Part shown: piece by piece, positions 43,778-53,126 of the stretch | Position numbering within the stretch: position 1 is the stretch's first letter | Layout: every line of letters starts with the position of its first letter | Origin: Actinomycetota bacterium | GTDB taxonomy: Bacteria > Actinomycetota > Acidimicrobiia > Acidimicrobiales > Ilumatobacteraceae | Direction of reading: 5' to 3' | Length of the DNA: 64,000 bases | Assembly (NCBI GenBank): GCA_026393475.1 | Contig: JAPLAA010000009.1 | Coordinates: 92,659-156,658, forward strand | The notes under the pieces: generated by a model | What the model saw: the letters and a program-made list of their open reading frames with translations, nothing else | What the model was told of the DNA's origin: nothing | Database searches by the model: none | Program-made: the position numbers and the translations under genes

Positions 43778-45159
43778 GCGGCGGTCGCCTGACCCTGCGC
43801 GATCTCGATCGCTGCTTCGGCGGCGCCATCCCGATGGTGATGGCGACGGCCTCGGCCGACGGCACGCCCAACGTGACCTACCTGTCCCGGGCGCACAAGG
43901 TGGACGACGAGCGGATCGCGATCTCCAACCAGTTCATGTCGAAGACCTCGCGGAACCTCGCGGCCAACCCGCGGGCGAGCGTGCTGCTGATGGACCCGAT
44001 CACGCACGACGAGTACCGCATCTCTCTCGTGTACGAACGCACCGAACGTCGAGGGCACGTGTTCGAGCGGCTGCGCACCGACATCGACGTGCTCGCGTCG
44101 CTCACGGGGATGCAGGACGTGTTCCGGCTGCGCGCCGCCGACATCTTCCGCGTGGTCGACATCCGCGAGCTGCCGCCGAACCCGACGGGTTCGTACGTGC
44201 CGCCGCCTCCGCCGCGGGACCCGGTCGGCGATCTCGCCGCGATGGCGGAGATCTCGGCGCGCATCGCCCGTGCCGGCGACGTCGACGTGATCGTCGACGT
44301 CGCGCTCGATGCGCTCGACCAGTTGCTCGGGTACTCGCACTCGATCCTGTTGCTGGTCGACGAGGAGGGGCGGACGCTGTACTCGATCGGCGCGCGCGGG
44401 TTCGCGAGCGACAGTGTCGGGGCCGAGGTCGCCCTGGGAGAGGGGCTCGTCGGCATGGCTGCCGCTCGGTGCCTGCCGATGCGCGCCGGTCACCTCGGCC
44501 AGATGACGAAGTACTCGAACTCGATGCGTTCCGGCTACGAGGGCTCGGTGCACGCGGGACGCGAGGTGTCGTTGCCGGTGCTGAACGGTGCGCAGAGCCG
44601 TCTGGCGGTGCCGGCCGTGACCGCCGGTGAGCTGGTGGGGGTCCTGGTGGTCGACAGCGTCGACCCGGTCGCGTTCGGACCGTCCGACGAGCACCTGTTG
44701 TCGATCGTGGCGTCGCAGCTCGCGGCGGCGATCGAGCACGAACGGGCGCTCGAGAGCGACGACGGTCCGACCCGCCCGAGCTCGCCGGCGCCGCCGCGGT
44801 CGCAGGGACCGCCCGGGGCGGGACCGGCCGGGCCGGAGCTCGTGTTCCGCTTCTTCCCCGTCGACGGCAGCGTGTTCCTCGGGCCCGACTACGTGATCAA
44901 GGGCGTGGCCGGTCGGATCCTGTGGTCGCTGCTGCGTCACCACGCGAGCGATGGTCGGGTCGACTTCACGAACAAGGAGCTGCGGCTGGATCCGACGCTG
45001 GAGATGCCGGGCTTCAAGGACAACCTCGAGAGCAGACTGATCCTGTTGAAGCGGCGACTCGACGAACACGAGGCGCCGGTCAAGATCGGCAAGACCGGCC
45101 GCGGCCGCTTCCGCCTGCACGTCGCCGGCACCCTGCGGCTCGAGACCACCGACCCCTGA
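43774..45159 (+). CDS. PPOX split barrel - GAF - winged-helix-like fusion protein
   Basis: Unusual three-part protein of 461 residues. Residues of about 1-135 form a PPOX-type flavin split barrel ('MVMATASADGTPNVTYLSRA', 'SNQFMSKTSRNLAANPRASV'). After a Pro-rich linker, residues of about 155-325 are a GAF domain ('ALDQLLGYSHSILLLVDEEG', 'REVSLPVLNGAQSRLAVPAV', 'LVGVLVVDSVDPVAFGPSDE'). After a second linker, about 365-460 resemble a winged helix ('GRVDFTNKELRLDPTLEM', 'GRGRFRLHVAGTL'). A redox- or ligand-sensing regulator is a reasonable guess. Its ATG overlaps the upstream flavin-barrel gene. Confidence 0.75.
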   Translation: MSGGRLTLRDLDRCFGGAIPMVMATASADGTPNVTYLSRAHKVDDERIAISNQFMSKTSRNLAANPRASVLLMDPITHDEYRISLVYERTERRGHVFERLRTDIDVLASLTGMQDVFRLRAADIFRVVDIRELPPNPTGSYVPPPPPRDPVGDLAAMAEISARIARAGDVDVIVDVALDALDQLLGYSHSILLLVDEEGRTLYSIGARGFASDSVGAEVALGEGLVGMAAARCLPMRAGHLGQMTKYSNSMRSGYEGSVHAGREVSLPVLNGAQSRLAVPAVTAGELVGVLVVDSVDPVAFGPSDEHLLSIVASQLAAAIEHERALESDDGPTRPSSPAPPRSQGPPGAGPAGPELVFRFFPVDGSVFLGPDYVIKGVAGRILWSLLRHHASDGRVDFTNKELRLDPTLEMPGFKDNLESRLILLKRRLDEHEAPVKIGKTGRGRFRLHVAGTLRLETTDP

Positions 45160-45254
45160 GCGACCCGCAACGTCCGGGCCACGCGTCGACCGGGTGGGAC
45201 AATTCGGAAATCGCCGACGGTGCGCGACCCGACGCAAGTAGGGTCGACAGCCCT

Positions 45255-47240
45255 GTGTCGACCTCCGATCCGTTCCCCGAGCTCGACCTCGAGCGAGACC
45301 GTCTGCGGTTCTCGCGCGCCTGCCGCGACGCGATGATCGAGCGGTTCTCGAGCGTCGATCCCGACGCGTCGGCCGACGCGATCACCAAGGAGTACGTCGA
45401 GGTCACCGTGGCCGAGGCGTTGGAGGATCTCCAGACCCCGGGTGCGGGCGACTTCTTCGGCCGCATCACCGAGGAGCTGCCCACCGGCGCGCCCGTGGGC
45501 GCCACACGCGACACGTACTACATCGGTCGGCGGCACATCGAGGACGACCAGCACGAGCCGGTGGTGGTCGACTGGCGTGCCCCGATCGCAGCGCCGTTCT
45601 ACCGGGCCACCGGTGTCGACCCGCTGGGCCTCGCCCACCGTCGGCGGTTCACCCTGGTGGAAGGTGAGCTCGCCGCGTACCTCGACGAGCACCTCGACGA
45701 CCCCGACGCGGCCGAGGCCGCGAGCGGTGTGCCCGACCCCGTGCTCGCCGAGATCGGTGCGGCCCGCACCGGCGCGATGCGCGAGATCGTCGCCACCATC
45801 CAGGCCGAGCAGGACGTGGTGATCCGCGCCCCGATCGACCAGTGCCTGGTGGTGCAGGGCGGGCCCGGCACCGGCAAGACCGCGGTCGGCCTGCACCGTG
45901 CCGCGTACCTGTTGTTCGAGCACCGTCGTCGGCTCGTGCGCGACGGCGTGCTGGTGGTGGGGCCGAACGCAGTGTTCCTCGACTACATCGGCAACGTGCT
46001 GCCGTCGCTCGGCGAGCGCAGCGTGCAGCAGCGCACGGTGCTCGACCTGTGCATCCCGCGACTCGACACGATGGACGGCGTCGACCCCGACGACGTCCGC
46101 CGGGCGAAGGGGTCGCCTGAGATGCTCGCCGCGCTGGAGGCCGCAGTCACCCGCCACGTGCAGTTGCCGACCGAGCCGGTGCGCCAGCCGTTCGGGGCGC
46201 GCACGCTCGTGTTCGAGGCCGACGAGATCGGCGAGTGGATCACGATGGCGCTCAACGGCAACCTGCCGGTCAACCGGCGCCGCGAGTCGCTGAAGCCGAT
46301 CATCGACCGGGTGCTGTTGCAGCGCACGGGCAAGGACGGTGCGTACTCGAAGATGGACGTGCTGCGCCCGTTGCTCACCAAGTGCTGGCCGGCGGTGCAG
46401 CCGGTGAAGCTCGTCGACCAACTGCTCGCCGAGCACGGCTTCGGCCCGTCCGGAAAGAAGCGTCGGTGGACCGCCGCCGATCAGTTGCTGGTCGACGAGG
46501 CCAACACCTTGTTGAACGGCACGCCGTTCACGTTCGGGCACGTCGTGGTCGACGAGGCACAGGACCACTCGGCGGTCGCGCTGCGCGTGATCGGTCGGCG
46601 CAGTCCGACGGGCTCGATGACGGTGCTGGGAGACCTGGCGCAGTCGACCACGCCGGCCGGCCAGGACGACTGGGACGTGGCCCTCGGCCATCTCACCCGT
46701 GCCGCTGGATCGGTGGCCCACCTGACGATCGGCTACCGCGTGCCGGGCCCGATCCTCGACGTGGCCAACCGGCTGCTGCCGCACACCGGTGTGTCGACCG
46801 TGGCCAGTACGAGTGTGCGCGCCGACGGTGGCGAGCCGGCGGTCGTGCGCGTCGACGGCGACCGACTGGCGGCCGCCGTCGCGACCGAGGTGGTGTCGGT
46901 GCGCCACCGGCACCACAACACCGGCATCGTGGCACCCGACCGCCTGTACGACGCGATCGACGAGGCGCTGCGCGCCCGCGGTCTGCGGGCGTGCCGGCGG
47001 GTGCAGCATCTCGAGCGCGACGAGGTGCCGATCTTCGGTGCCGAGGCCGTGAAGGGCCTGGAGTTCGACGGCGTGGTGGTGGTGAACCCGGCCGAGATCG
47101 TGGCCGACGGCGGCGAGCACCGTGGCGCCCGCCTGCTGTACGTGGCGATGACGCGCGCCGTGCAGGTGCTGCACCTGGTGAGCGACCGCGACCTGCCCGC
47201 TGAACTCGGCGGCTGGCGGCCCGCTGCGCCGATGGTCTGA
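45255..47240 (+). CDS. HelD-like ATPase (RNA polymerase recycling motor, UvrD/Rep superfamily)
   Basis: Superfamily-1 ATPase of 661 residues with the HelD-type N-terminus: 'YYIGRRHIEDDQHEPVVVDW' followed by 'RAPIAAPFYRATG', then the P-loop 'VQGGPGTGKTAVGLHRAAYL'. It also has Walker B 'HVVVDEAQDHSAVALRVIG' and late motifs 'EAVKGLEFDGVVVVNPAEIV' and 'LLYVAMTRAVQVLHLV'. HelD proteins pull stalled RNA polymerase off nucleic acid in Gram-positive bacteria; rifampicin-linked forms (HelR) also exist, and which type this is cannot be told. GTG 45255 is supported by TAGGGT at 45239-45244, so the ORF-track start at 44922 is rejected. Confidence 0.85.
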   Translation: MSTSDPFPELDLERDRLRFSRACRDAMIERFSSVDPDASADAITKEYVEVTVAEALEDLQTPGAGDFFGRITEELPTGAPVGATRDTYYIGRRHIEDDQHEPVVVDWRAPIAAPFYRATGVDPLGLAHRRRFTLVEGELAAYLDEHLDDPDAAEAASGVPDPVLAEIGAARTGAMREIVATIQAEQDVVIRAPIDQCLVVQGGPGTGKTAVGLHRAAYLLFEHRRRLVRDGVLVVGPNAVFLDYIGNVLPSLGERSVQQRTVLDLCIPRLDTMDGVDPDDVRRAKGSPEMLAALEAAVTRHVQLPTEPVRQPFGARTLVFEADEIGEWITMALNGNLPVNRRRESLKPIIDRVLLQRTGKDGAYSKMDVLRPLLTKCWPAVQPVKLVDQLLAEHGFGPSGKKRRWTAADQLLVDEANTLLNGTPFTFGHVVVDEAQDHSAVALRVIGRRSPTGSMTVLGDLAQSTTPAGQDDWDVALGHLTRAAGSVAHLTIGYRVPGPILDVANRLLPHTGVSTVASTSVRADGGEPAVVRVDGDRLAAAVATEVVSVRHRHHNTGIVAPDRLYDAIDEALRARGLRACRRVQHLERDEVPIFGAEAVKGLEFDGVVVVNPAEIVADGGEHRGARLLYVAMTRAVQVLHLVSDRDLPAELGGWRPAAPMV

Positions 47241-47295
47241 CCCGCGACTCGGCGGCCGACGGTGGCCGACTATGGCAGTCGTGCAGTCGACTGGC

Positions 47296-47339
47296 TAACG
47301 TCCCGATCACTGTCGTCTACGACCTCTGGGGGGTCCACG
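47296..47339 (+). promoter_or_regulatory. promoter and ribosome-binding site of the first NDMA-type ADH
   Basis: TAACGT at 47296-47301 predicts a start near 47308, giving a leader of about 31 nt containing GGGGGG about 5 nt before GTG 47339. Unlike most genes here, this one appears to have a Shine-Dalgarno leader. Confidence 0.45.
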
Positions 47340-48448
47340 TGAAGACCAAGGCTGCCATTCTCTGGGAAGTCAACACGCCGTGGAGCGTGGAGGAGATCGA
47401 ACTCGATCCGCCCAAGGCGGGTGAGGTGTTGGTGAAGATCGCCGCGAGCGGCATGTGCCACTCCGACGAGCACCTGACGACCGGCGACCTGCCGTTCGCG
47501 CTGCCGATCATCGGTGGCCACGAGGGCGCCGGTGTGGTGCAGGAAGTGGGCGAGGGCGTCAGCTGGCTCGCCCCCGGCGACCATGTCGTGTTCGGGTTCA
47601 TCCCCAGCTGCGGCCGTTGCCCCAGCTGCTCCACCGGCCATTCCAACCTGTGCGACCTCGGTGCGCTGATGGGCATCGGTCGCCAGATCGACGGCACCGC
47701 CCGCCACCACGCCAAGGGCACCGACCTCGGCCTCATGTGCATGCTCGGCACCTTCGCCCACCACACCGTGGTGAACGAGGCCAGCTGCATCAAGATCGAC
47801 AAGGACGTCCCGCTCGACCGCGCCTGCCTGCTCGGCTGCGGTGTGGTCACCGGTTGGGGTTCGGCGGTGTACGCCGCCGAGGTGAAGCCCGGCGACACCG
47901 TGGCCGTCGTGGGCGTCGGTGGCATCGGCTCCAACGCCATCCAGGGCGCCAAGCTCGCCGGCGCGAAGCGCATCATCGCGATCGACCCCGTCGAGTTCAA
48001 GCGTGAGAAGGCGATGGAGTTCGGCGCCACCCACACGTTCTCGTCGATGGAAGAGGCGCTGCCCGGCATCCAGGAGCTCACCTGGGGCACGATGGCCAAC
48101 AAGGTCATCATGACCATGGGCGTCGGTTCCGGCGAGGTGATCGGTTCGGCGATGGCGTTGGCCTCCAAGCGCGGCCGCGTGGTCGTCACCAACATCCACC
48201 CGGCGCTCGAGTACTCGGCGTCGATGAGCCTGCTCGACCTCACGCTGATGGAGAAGCAGCTCGTCGGGTCGCTGTTCGGTTCGGGCAACCCCCGCGCCGA
48301 CATCCCGAAGCTCATCGGTCTCTACCGTGAAGGTCAGCTCGACCTCGACGGTCTGGTCACCACCGAGTACACGCTCGACGGCGTGAACGACGGCTACGAC
48401 GCCATGCGGGCGGGCACCAACATCCGCGGCGTCATGAAGTACGACTGA
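47339..48448 (+). CDS. NDMA-dependent (mycofactocin-associated) zinc alcohol dehydrogenase 1
   Basis: Zinc MDR dehydrogenase of 369 residues of the family in which tightly bound NAD is recycled by an external acceptor (NDMA in vitro, mycofactocin in vivo). Catalytic-zinc ligands sit in 'ASGMCHSDEHLTTGD' and 'IIGGHEGAGVV'; the structural-zinc cysteines are in 'PSCGRCPSCSTGHSNLC'; the Rossmann motif is 'AVVGVGGIGSNAIQGAKLAG'. The alcohol substrate is not known. A MoxR ATPase gene follows after 11 bp and a VWA gene after that. The enzyme is clearly related to the second copy at 51918. Confidence 0.9.
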   Translation: MKTKAAILWEVNTPWSVEEIELDPPKAGEVLVKIAASGMCHSDEHLTTGDLPFALPIIGGHEGAGVVQEVGEGVSWLAPGDHVVFGFIPSCGRCPSCSTGHSNLCDLGALMGIGRQIDGTARHHAKGTDLGLMCMLGTFAHHTVVNEASCIKIDKDVPLDRACLLGCGVVTGWGSAVYAAEVKPGDTVAVVGVGGIGSNAIQGAKLAGAKRIIAIDPVEFKREKAMEFGATHTFSSMEEALPGIQELTWGTMANKVIMTMGVGSGEVIGSAMALASKRGRVVVTNIHPALEYSASMSLLDLTLMEKQLVGSLFGSGNPRADIPKLIGLYREGQLDLDGLVTTEYTLDGVNDGYDAMRAGTNIRGVMKYD

Positions 48449-48459
48449 GCCGTCGCCTC

Positions 48460-49410
48460 ATGACATCGACGTCGGCGGGGCTCGTCGACCGGCTGCTCGG
48501 GCAGGTCGTCGGGCGTCGTCGCGAGCTGGAACTGGTGGTGGCGGCACTGGCAGCCGACCGCCACATCGTGTTGGAGGGGCCCCCGGGCACGGGCAAGAGC
48601 ACGCTGCTGCGTGCGGTCGCGCACGAACTCGGCATCGGGTTCGAGTTCGTCGAGGGCAACGCCGAGCTCACGCCCGCCCGTCTGGTGGGTCACTTCGATC
48701 CGGCCCGGGTGCTCACCGACGGGTACACGCCCGACGTGTTCGTCGACGGTCCGCTCGTGACCGCGATGACCGACGGCTCGCTGCTGTACGTCGAGGAGAT
48801 CAACCGCATCCCCGAGGAGACCCTCAACGTCCTGATCACGGTGATGTCCGAGCAGGAGCTGCACGTGCCGCGCCTCGGCAAGGTGGCGTGCGCTCCCGGG
48901 TTCCGGCTCGTCGCGGCGATGAACCCGTTCGACGCCGTCGGCACGGCCCGCATCTCCAGCGCGGTCTACGACCGCATGTGCCGGCTGTCCATGACGTACC
49001 AGAGCGCGCCCGACGAGGTCGCGATCGTGCAGCAGGCCGTCGCTGCGCTGGGTGTGGCGGCCGCCGATCCCGAGTGGCTCGGCAAGGTGGTCGAGCTCGT
49101 GCGGCGCACCCGCGATCACGCCGACCTGCGCGTGGGGTCGTCGGTGCGCGGCGCGATCGACATCGCGCTGGTGGCCAAATCGCTGTCGGAGCTGCGCGGC
49201 CAGCTGCCGCAGCAGCCGAGTGTCGGGCTCGACGCGGCGATCGTGTCGCTGTCGGGTCGGGTGCGGTTGCGCGAGGGATCGCAGCGCACCAGCGAGGGCA
49301 TCATCACCGAGCTGTGGGAAGAGATCTTCGGCCGGGTCGCAGGCGACGGCGACGGTGTGGGTGATGAGGGAAAAGATGGAGCCCCGACCGGGGCCACCAA
49401 CTCCCGCTGA
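48460..49410 (+). CDS. MoxR-family AAA+ ATPase
   Basis: AAA+ ATPase of 316 residues. It has Walker A 'LEGPPGTGKSTLLRAVAHEL', Walker B 'GSLLYVEEINRIPEETLNVL', sensor region 'FRLVAAMNPFDAVGTARIS' and a C-terminal helical domain, the MoxR/CoxD-type layout. MoxR ATPases team with VWA-domain proteins to insert metals or remodel enzymes. Its partner is the adjacent VWA gene, and the preceding ADH is a plausible client. ATG 48460 lies 11 bp after the ADH stop. Confidence 0.88.
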   Translation: MTSTSAGLVDRLLGQVVGRRRELELVVAALAADRHIVLEGPPGTGKSTLLRAVAHELGIGFEFVEGNAELTPARLVGHFDPARVLTDGYTPDVFVDGPLVTAMTDGSLLYVEEINRIPEETLNVLITVMSEQELHVPRLGKVACAPGFRLVAAMNPFDAVGTARISSAVYDRMCRLSMTYQSAPDEVAIVQQAVAALGVAAADPEWLGKVVELVRRTRDHADLRVGSSVRGAIDIALVAKSLSELRGQLPQQPSVGLDAAIVSLSGRVRLREGSQRTSEGIITELWEEIFGRVAGDGDGVGDEGKDGAPTGATNSR

Positions 49411-49454
49411 AGCAGCCGCCGCGGGCGAAGGAGGGCACCGAGGCCGAGGAGGCC

Positions 49455-50345
49455 GTGTCCCAGGCGCAGAAGAAGACCACGTCACGGCGTGAGCTGGCGC
49501 GCAACCCGCGGTTCGAGCAGGTGTCGCCCGAGGTGGGCGAGCTCGACGAGGCGGCGATCGACGAGTCGATGCGCGACGACCCGGACGAGACGATGGCGAT
49601 GCTCGCCGACCTCACCGCGGCCACCGACCCCAAGCTGCGCGAGCTGGCCAGGCGGTTGGCGGGTCGGTTGTTCCTCGAGATCAGCCGGCGTGGACCCACC
49701 CGGCCGAAGGGCGTCGGCAAGCTGGTCGAGCAGCGGTACCGGCCCGACGCGGGCGACCTCGACATCGACGCCAGCATGGAGGCGATCGTCGACGCCGGTG
49801 GCGATCCCCGCCGCGTCGACGCCGAGCGCCTGCGCATCCGCGGCTGGGTGCAGCCGGGCACGGCGCTGTGTCTGATGGTCGACCGCAGCGGGTCGATGGG
49901 CGGCAAGCCGCTCGCCACCTCCGCCGTCGCCGCGGCCGCCGTCGCCTGGCGAGCGCCGGTCGACTACAGCGTGCTCGCGTTCGGCAAGGACGTGGTGGTG
50001 GCCAAGAGCCAGGACGTGCAGAAGTCGGGCGAGCAGGTGGTGAACGACGTGCTGTCGCTGCGCGGGTTCGGCACGACCGATCTCGCCGGCGCGCTGATGG
50101 TGGCGAGCGAGCAGCTCGGTCGCAGCCGAGCCGGCCGGAAGGTGGCGATCCTGCTGAGCGACTGCCGCTCGACCGTCGAGGGCGATCCGCTGGTGGCCGC
50201 TCGCGGGCTCGACGAGCTCGTGATCGTGGCGCCCGAGGGCGACAGCGACGAGGCCGAGGCGTTCGCTCGTCGGGTCGGCGCACGGCTCACGACCGCGTCG
50301 GGCCCGAGCAGCGTGGTGCAGGCGCTGGCCGACGTGCTCTCCTGA
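49455..50345 (+). CDS. VWA-domain protein, MoxR partner (CoxE-like)
   Basis: The 296-residue protein has an N-terminal helical region and a C-terminal von Willebrand factor A domain with the MIDAS metal motif 'LMVDRSGSMGGKPLATSA' and a later 'RGFGTTDLAGALMVA' (second MIDAS loop). It resembles VWA partners of MoxR ATPases such as CoxE. GTG 49455 lies in the gap after the MoxR stop; no better start exists because an in-frame stop occurs upstream and the intervening CTG codons are unlikely starts. Its ribosome-binding site is poor. Confidence 0.82.
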   Translation: MSQAQKKTTSRRELARNPRFEQVSPEVGELDEAAIDESMRDDPDETMAMLADLTAATDPKLRELARRLAGRLFLEISRRGPTRPKGVGKLVEQRYRPDAGDLDIDASMEAIVDAGGDPRRVDAERLRIRGWVQPGTALCLMVDRSGSMGGKPLATSAVAAAAVAWRAPVDYSVLAFGKDVVVAKSQDVQKSGEQVVNDVLSLRGFGTTDLAGALMVASEQLGRSRAGRKVAILLSDCRSTVEGDPLVAARGLDELVIVAPEGDSDEAEAFARRVGARLTTASGPSSVVQALADVLS

Positions 50346-50403
50346 GCGCTGTCAGCCGGGCTCGCCCGTGCTGGCGTTGATCAGGCGATCAGCACCCGCG
50401 ACG

Positions 50404-51831
50404 TCAGCACTCCACGTCCTTCGGGGGGACGATGCCCTTCACGTTCTCCTCGGGGCCGGCCACGGTGGAGACCGGCACCTCGTCGACGACCGTGGTCGTG
50501 GTGGTGGTGGACGACGTCCCCCGGGTGGTGGTGGTCGGACCCGACGCCACGGTGCTGCTGGTGGTGGGGGCCGCCGTCGTGGTGGTGTCGAACACCTGCA
50601 CCGGTGCGCCCGCCAGCTCGGCCTCGCCCTTGAAGATCGCGAGGATCGCCTGCATGTTGTCGCCGTTGATGCGGGGGAGCAGGACCGAGTTGCCACCGAC
50701 GTTCGCGCCCTCGGCCTCGATCTGGTAGGTGGCGATGCCGCCCGGCTCGAAGTTGCGCAGCACGCCGACGAACTCGAGCATCTTGCTGAGCGTGAGGTTC
50801 CGGTCGACGAGGATGTTCTCCTGCGCCGCTTTGATCAGGCTGCGGGCGACATCGGGATCGGTGACGCCACGGTCGAGCGCTGCCGAGAGCACGCGGCGGA
50901 GGAAGTCCTGCTGGCGCGACACACGGCCGAGGTCGGACACGCCGTCGGTCTTCCACTGCCCGTTCACCTGGTACTGGTACTTGCGGGAGCGGACGTAGGC
51001 GAGCGCGTGGTCGCCATCGAAGGTGAAGCACCCAGCCGTCGGCACGTTGAGACCGGTGTTCTTGTCGCGCGCCGGGAACTCGAAGGGGACGGCGACGCCG
51101 CCGAGGCCGTCGACGATGGTCTTGAAGGCGCAGAAGTCGATCTGGATGAAGTGGTCGACCTCGATGCCGAAGTTGTTGTAGATCGTGCCGAGGAGGCGGG
51201 TGGGGTCGTCGCGGACGTAGGCGGAGTTGATCCGGTTCTTGCTGTTGCGCCCGGCGATGGTGACCCACAGGTCGCGTGGGAACGACAGCACGGCTGCCCG
51301 CTTGGTGGACGGATCGACCCGCATGATCATGATCGTGTCGCTGCGCTCGCCCATGCTCTCGCGGTTGCCGAAGGCGGCGGCGTAGGGCGAGTTGGGGTCG
51401 ATGCAAGCGTTGTTGTCGGCGCCGGTGATGAGGAAGTTCTTCGCCTCGGGGTCGGCCTCGGGGAACGTCTCGGGCGGCGCACCGACCTCGGTCGTGGCGG
51501 TCTCGTCGATCACGACGGTGCCGACCGGGAGCGTGGCGTCGGAGCCGTCCGACGGTGCGGTGGTACCGACCTGCGTGGAGGCGGTGGGGTCGGCGAGCTC
51601 GACGCGGTTGAGCGTATTGCCGTAGTAGCGGCTCACGACGAGGCCGCCGGCAGCGCCGAAGCAGCCGAGGATCACGACGATGTTGAGCGCGAGGAGGAGG
51701 CGCTGCGGCCAGGTGCGTCGACGGTGATGACGACGCGCCGCCTTCGTGACCACCGGGATCTCGGCGGGCACCGTGGCATCGGTGGAGCTCACCGGGGGCA
51801 TCGGATCGGGGGGAGGGACCGGCAACGACAT
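50404..51831 (-). CDS. LytR-CpsA-Psr (LCP) family wall-polymer ligase
   Basis: Predicted membrane-anchored phosphotransferase that attaches secondary polymers to peptidoglycan. The 475-residue protein has a cytoplasmic N-terminus rich in Pro then Arg, one membrane segment ('LLLALNIVVILGCFGAAGGL', about residues 45-65) and an LCP domain of about 110-330 with 'RSDTIMIMRVDPSTKRAAVL', 'SFPRDLWV' and 'DGDHALAYVRSRKYQYQV'. A Thr-rich tail follows, ending in Cys. ATG 51831 is chosen over 51849 because TACCCT (51846-51841) predicts transcription from 51834. Confidence 0.9.
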   Translation of the reverse strand: MSLPVPPPDPMPPVSSTDATVPAEIPVVTKAARRHHRRRTWPQRLLLALNIVVILGCFGAAGGLVVSRYYGNTLNRVELADPTASTQVGTTAPSDGSDATLPVGTVVIDETATTEVGAPPETFPEADPEAKNFLITGADNNACIDPNSPYAAAFGNRESMGERSDTIMIMRVDPSTKRAAVLSFPRDLWVTIAGRNSKNRINSAYVRDDPTRLLGTIYNNFGIEVDHFIQIDFCAFKTIVDGLGGVAVPFEFPARDKNTGLNVPTAGCFTFDGDHALAYVRSRKYQYQVNGQWKTDGVSDLGRVSRQQDFLRRVLSAALDRGVTDPDVARSLIKAAQENILVDRNLTLSKMLEFVGVLRNFEPGGIATYQIEAEGANVGGNSVLLPRINGDNMQAILAIFKGEAELAGAPVQVFDTTTTAAPTTSSTVASGPTTTTRGTSSTTTTTTVVDEVPVSTVAGPEENVKGIVPPKDVEC

Positions 51832-51917
51832 GGCGCGTCCAGGGTACAACCGCTGGACGCGCCGGTGCCGTCAGGCCGCTGCTGCCCGGCGGGCCGACCG
51901 TCGGCCCGCCCGGTGCG

Positions 51918-53066
51918 TCAGTAGACGATGACGCCGCGCAGGTTCTCGCCGTCGCGCATCGCCTGGTAGCCGACGTTGATGTCGTCGAGCGAGTAGCGCT
52001 GGGTGATCAGCTCGTCGAGCATCAACGTTCCCTCGCGGTACATGCCGAGGAGGCGGGGGATGTCGGCCCGAGGGTTGAGCGAGCCGAAGATCGTGCCCTT
52101 GATCTCCTTGTTCCACATCGCGAGCTCGAACAGGTTCACCGACGACTCGGTCTGCGAGATGGGTGCGACGGCCGTGACGACGCAGGTGCCACCCTTGCCG
52201 GTGAGCGACAACCCGAGTGCCATCAGGTCGCCGTACATCACGCCCGGGGTCATGATCACCTTGTCGGCCATCTGGCCCCAGGTGAGTTCGGCGACCGGCG
52301 CCATCGCCTCTTCCATCGAGGAGAACGTGTGCGTGGCGCCGAACTCCATCGCCTTCTCGCGCTTGAACTCGAGCGGGTCGATCGCGATGACGTGCTTGGC
52401 GCCCGCCATCTTCGCCCCCTGGACGGCGTTCACGCCGATGCCGCCGATACCGACCACGACGACGACGTCGCCCGGTCCCACGCCGGCGCGGTTGGCTGCC
52501 GAGCCCCAGCCGGTGGCGACGCCGCACGACACCAGCGCGACGCACTCCAGCGGCAGGTCGTCATCGACCTTGATGAGTGAGTTCTCCGCCACCACCGCGT
52601 GGTTGGCGAAGGTGCCGAGCTTCGCGAACATGCTGACCGGCTGATCGCCCTTCACGAAGTGGCGGTGCGTGCCATCGGTGATCATGCCGCCACCGAAGGT
52701 CGCCGCGCCGTTGTCGCACAGGTTCTGGCGGCCGGTGCTGCAGTAGCGGCAGCGGCCGCAACTCGGCACGAAGCTGGCCGACACGTGATCGCCCGGCTTC
52801 AGGCTGGTGACGCCGGGACCGACCTCGACCACGACGCCGGCGCCCTCGTGCCCGCCGATCAGTGGGAACATGCTGTCGAGACCCATCATCGAGAGCATCT
52901 CCGGTCCGGGCACCATGTCGCCCGTGACCATGTGTTCGTCGCTGTGGCACATGCCCGCGACCTTCCATTCGACGAGGACCTCGCCGACGCGGGGAGGATC
53001 GATCGTGATCTCCTCCACCTGCCACTGCTGGTCCGTCCCCCACAGAACTGCTGCACGTGTCTTCAT
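51918..53066 (-). CDS. NDMA-dependent (mycofactocin-associated) zinc alcohol dehydrogenase 2
   Basis: Second member of the same MDR family, 382 residues. It has 'VAGMCHSDEHMVTGD', 'PLIGGHEGAGVVVEVGPGVT', structural-zinc cysteines in 'PSCGRCRYCSTGRQNLC' and the Rossmann motif 'VVGIGGIGVNAVQGAKMAG'. Compared with copy 1 it has an insertion after the first zinc loop ('MVPGPEMLSMMGLDSMFP'), so the substrate pockets may differ. ATG 53066 coincides with the transcription start predicted by TACAAC (53078-53073). It is a stand-alone gene. Confidence 0.9.
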   Translation of the reverse strand: MKTRAAVLWGTDQQWQVEEITIDPPRVGEVLVEWKVAGMCHSDEHMVTGDMVPGPEMLSMMGLDSMFPLIGGHEGAGVVVEVGPGVTSLKPGDHVSASFVPSCGRCRYCSTGRQNLCDNGAATFGGGMITDGTHRHFVKGDQPVSMFAKLGTFANHAVVAENSLIKVDDDLPLECVALVSCGVATGWGSAANRAGVGPGDVVVVVGIGGIGVNAVQGAKMAGAKHVIAIDPLEFKREKAMEFGATHTFSSMEEAMAPVAELTWGQMADKVIMTPGVMYGDLMALGLSLTGKGGTCVVTAVAPISQTESSVNLFELAMWNKEIKGTIFGSLNPRADIPRLLGMYREGTLMLDELITQRYSLDDINVGYQAMRDGENLRGVIVY

Positions 53067-53126
53067 GCCGCGGTTGTAGCAGGCCTGCGCACCCCGATCG
53101 TCAGGGGAGCGTCGTCGGGGAACGAA

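Noticed and set aside
47339-53066. the two alcohol dehydrogenases as one recent tandem duplication
   Set aside because: They lie on opposite strands 3.5 kb apart, differ in the loop after the catalytic-zinc site and have different promoters, so a recent tandem event is unlikely.
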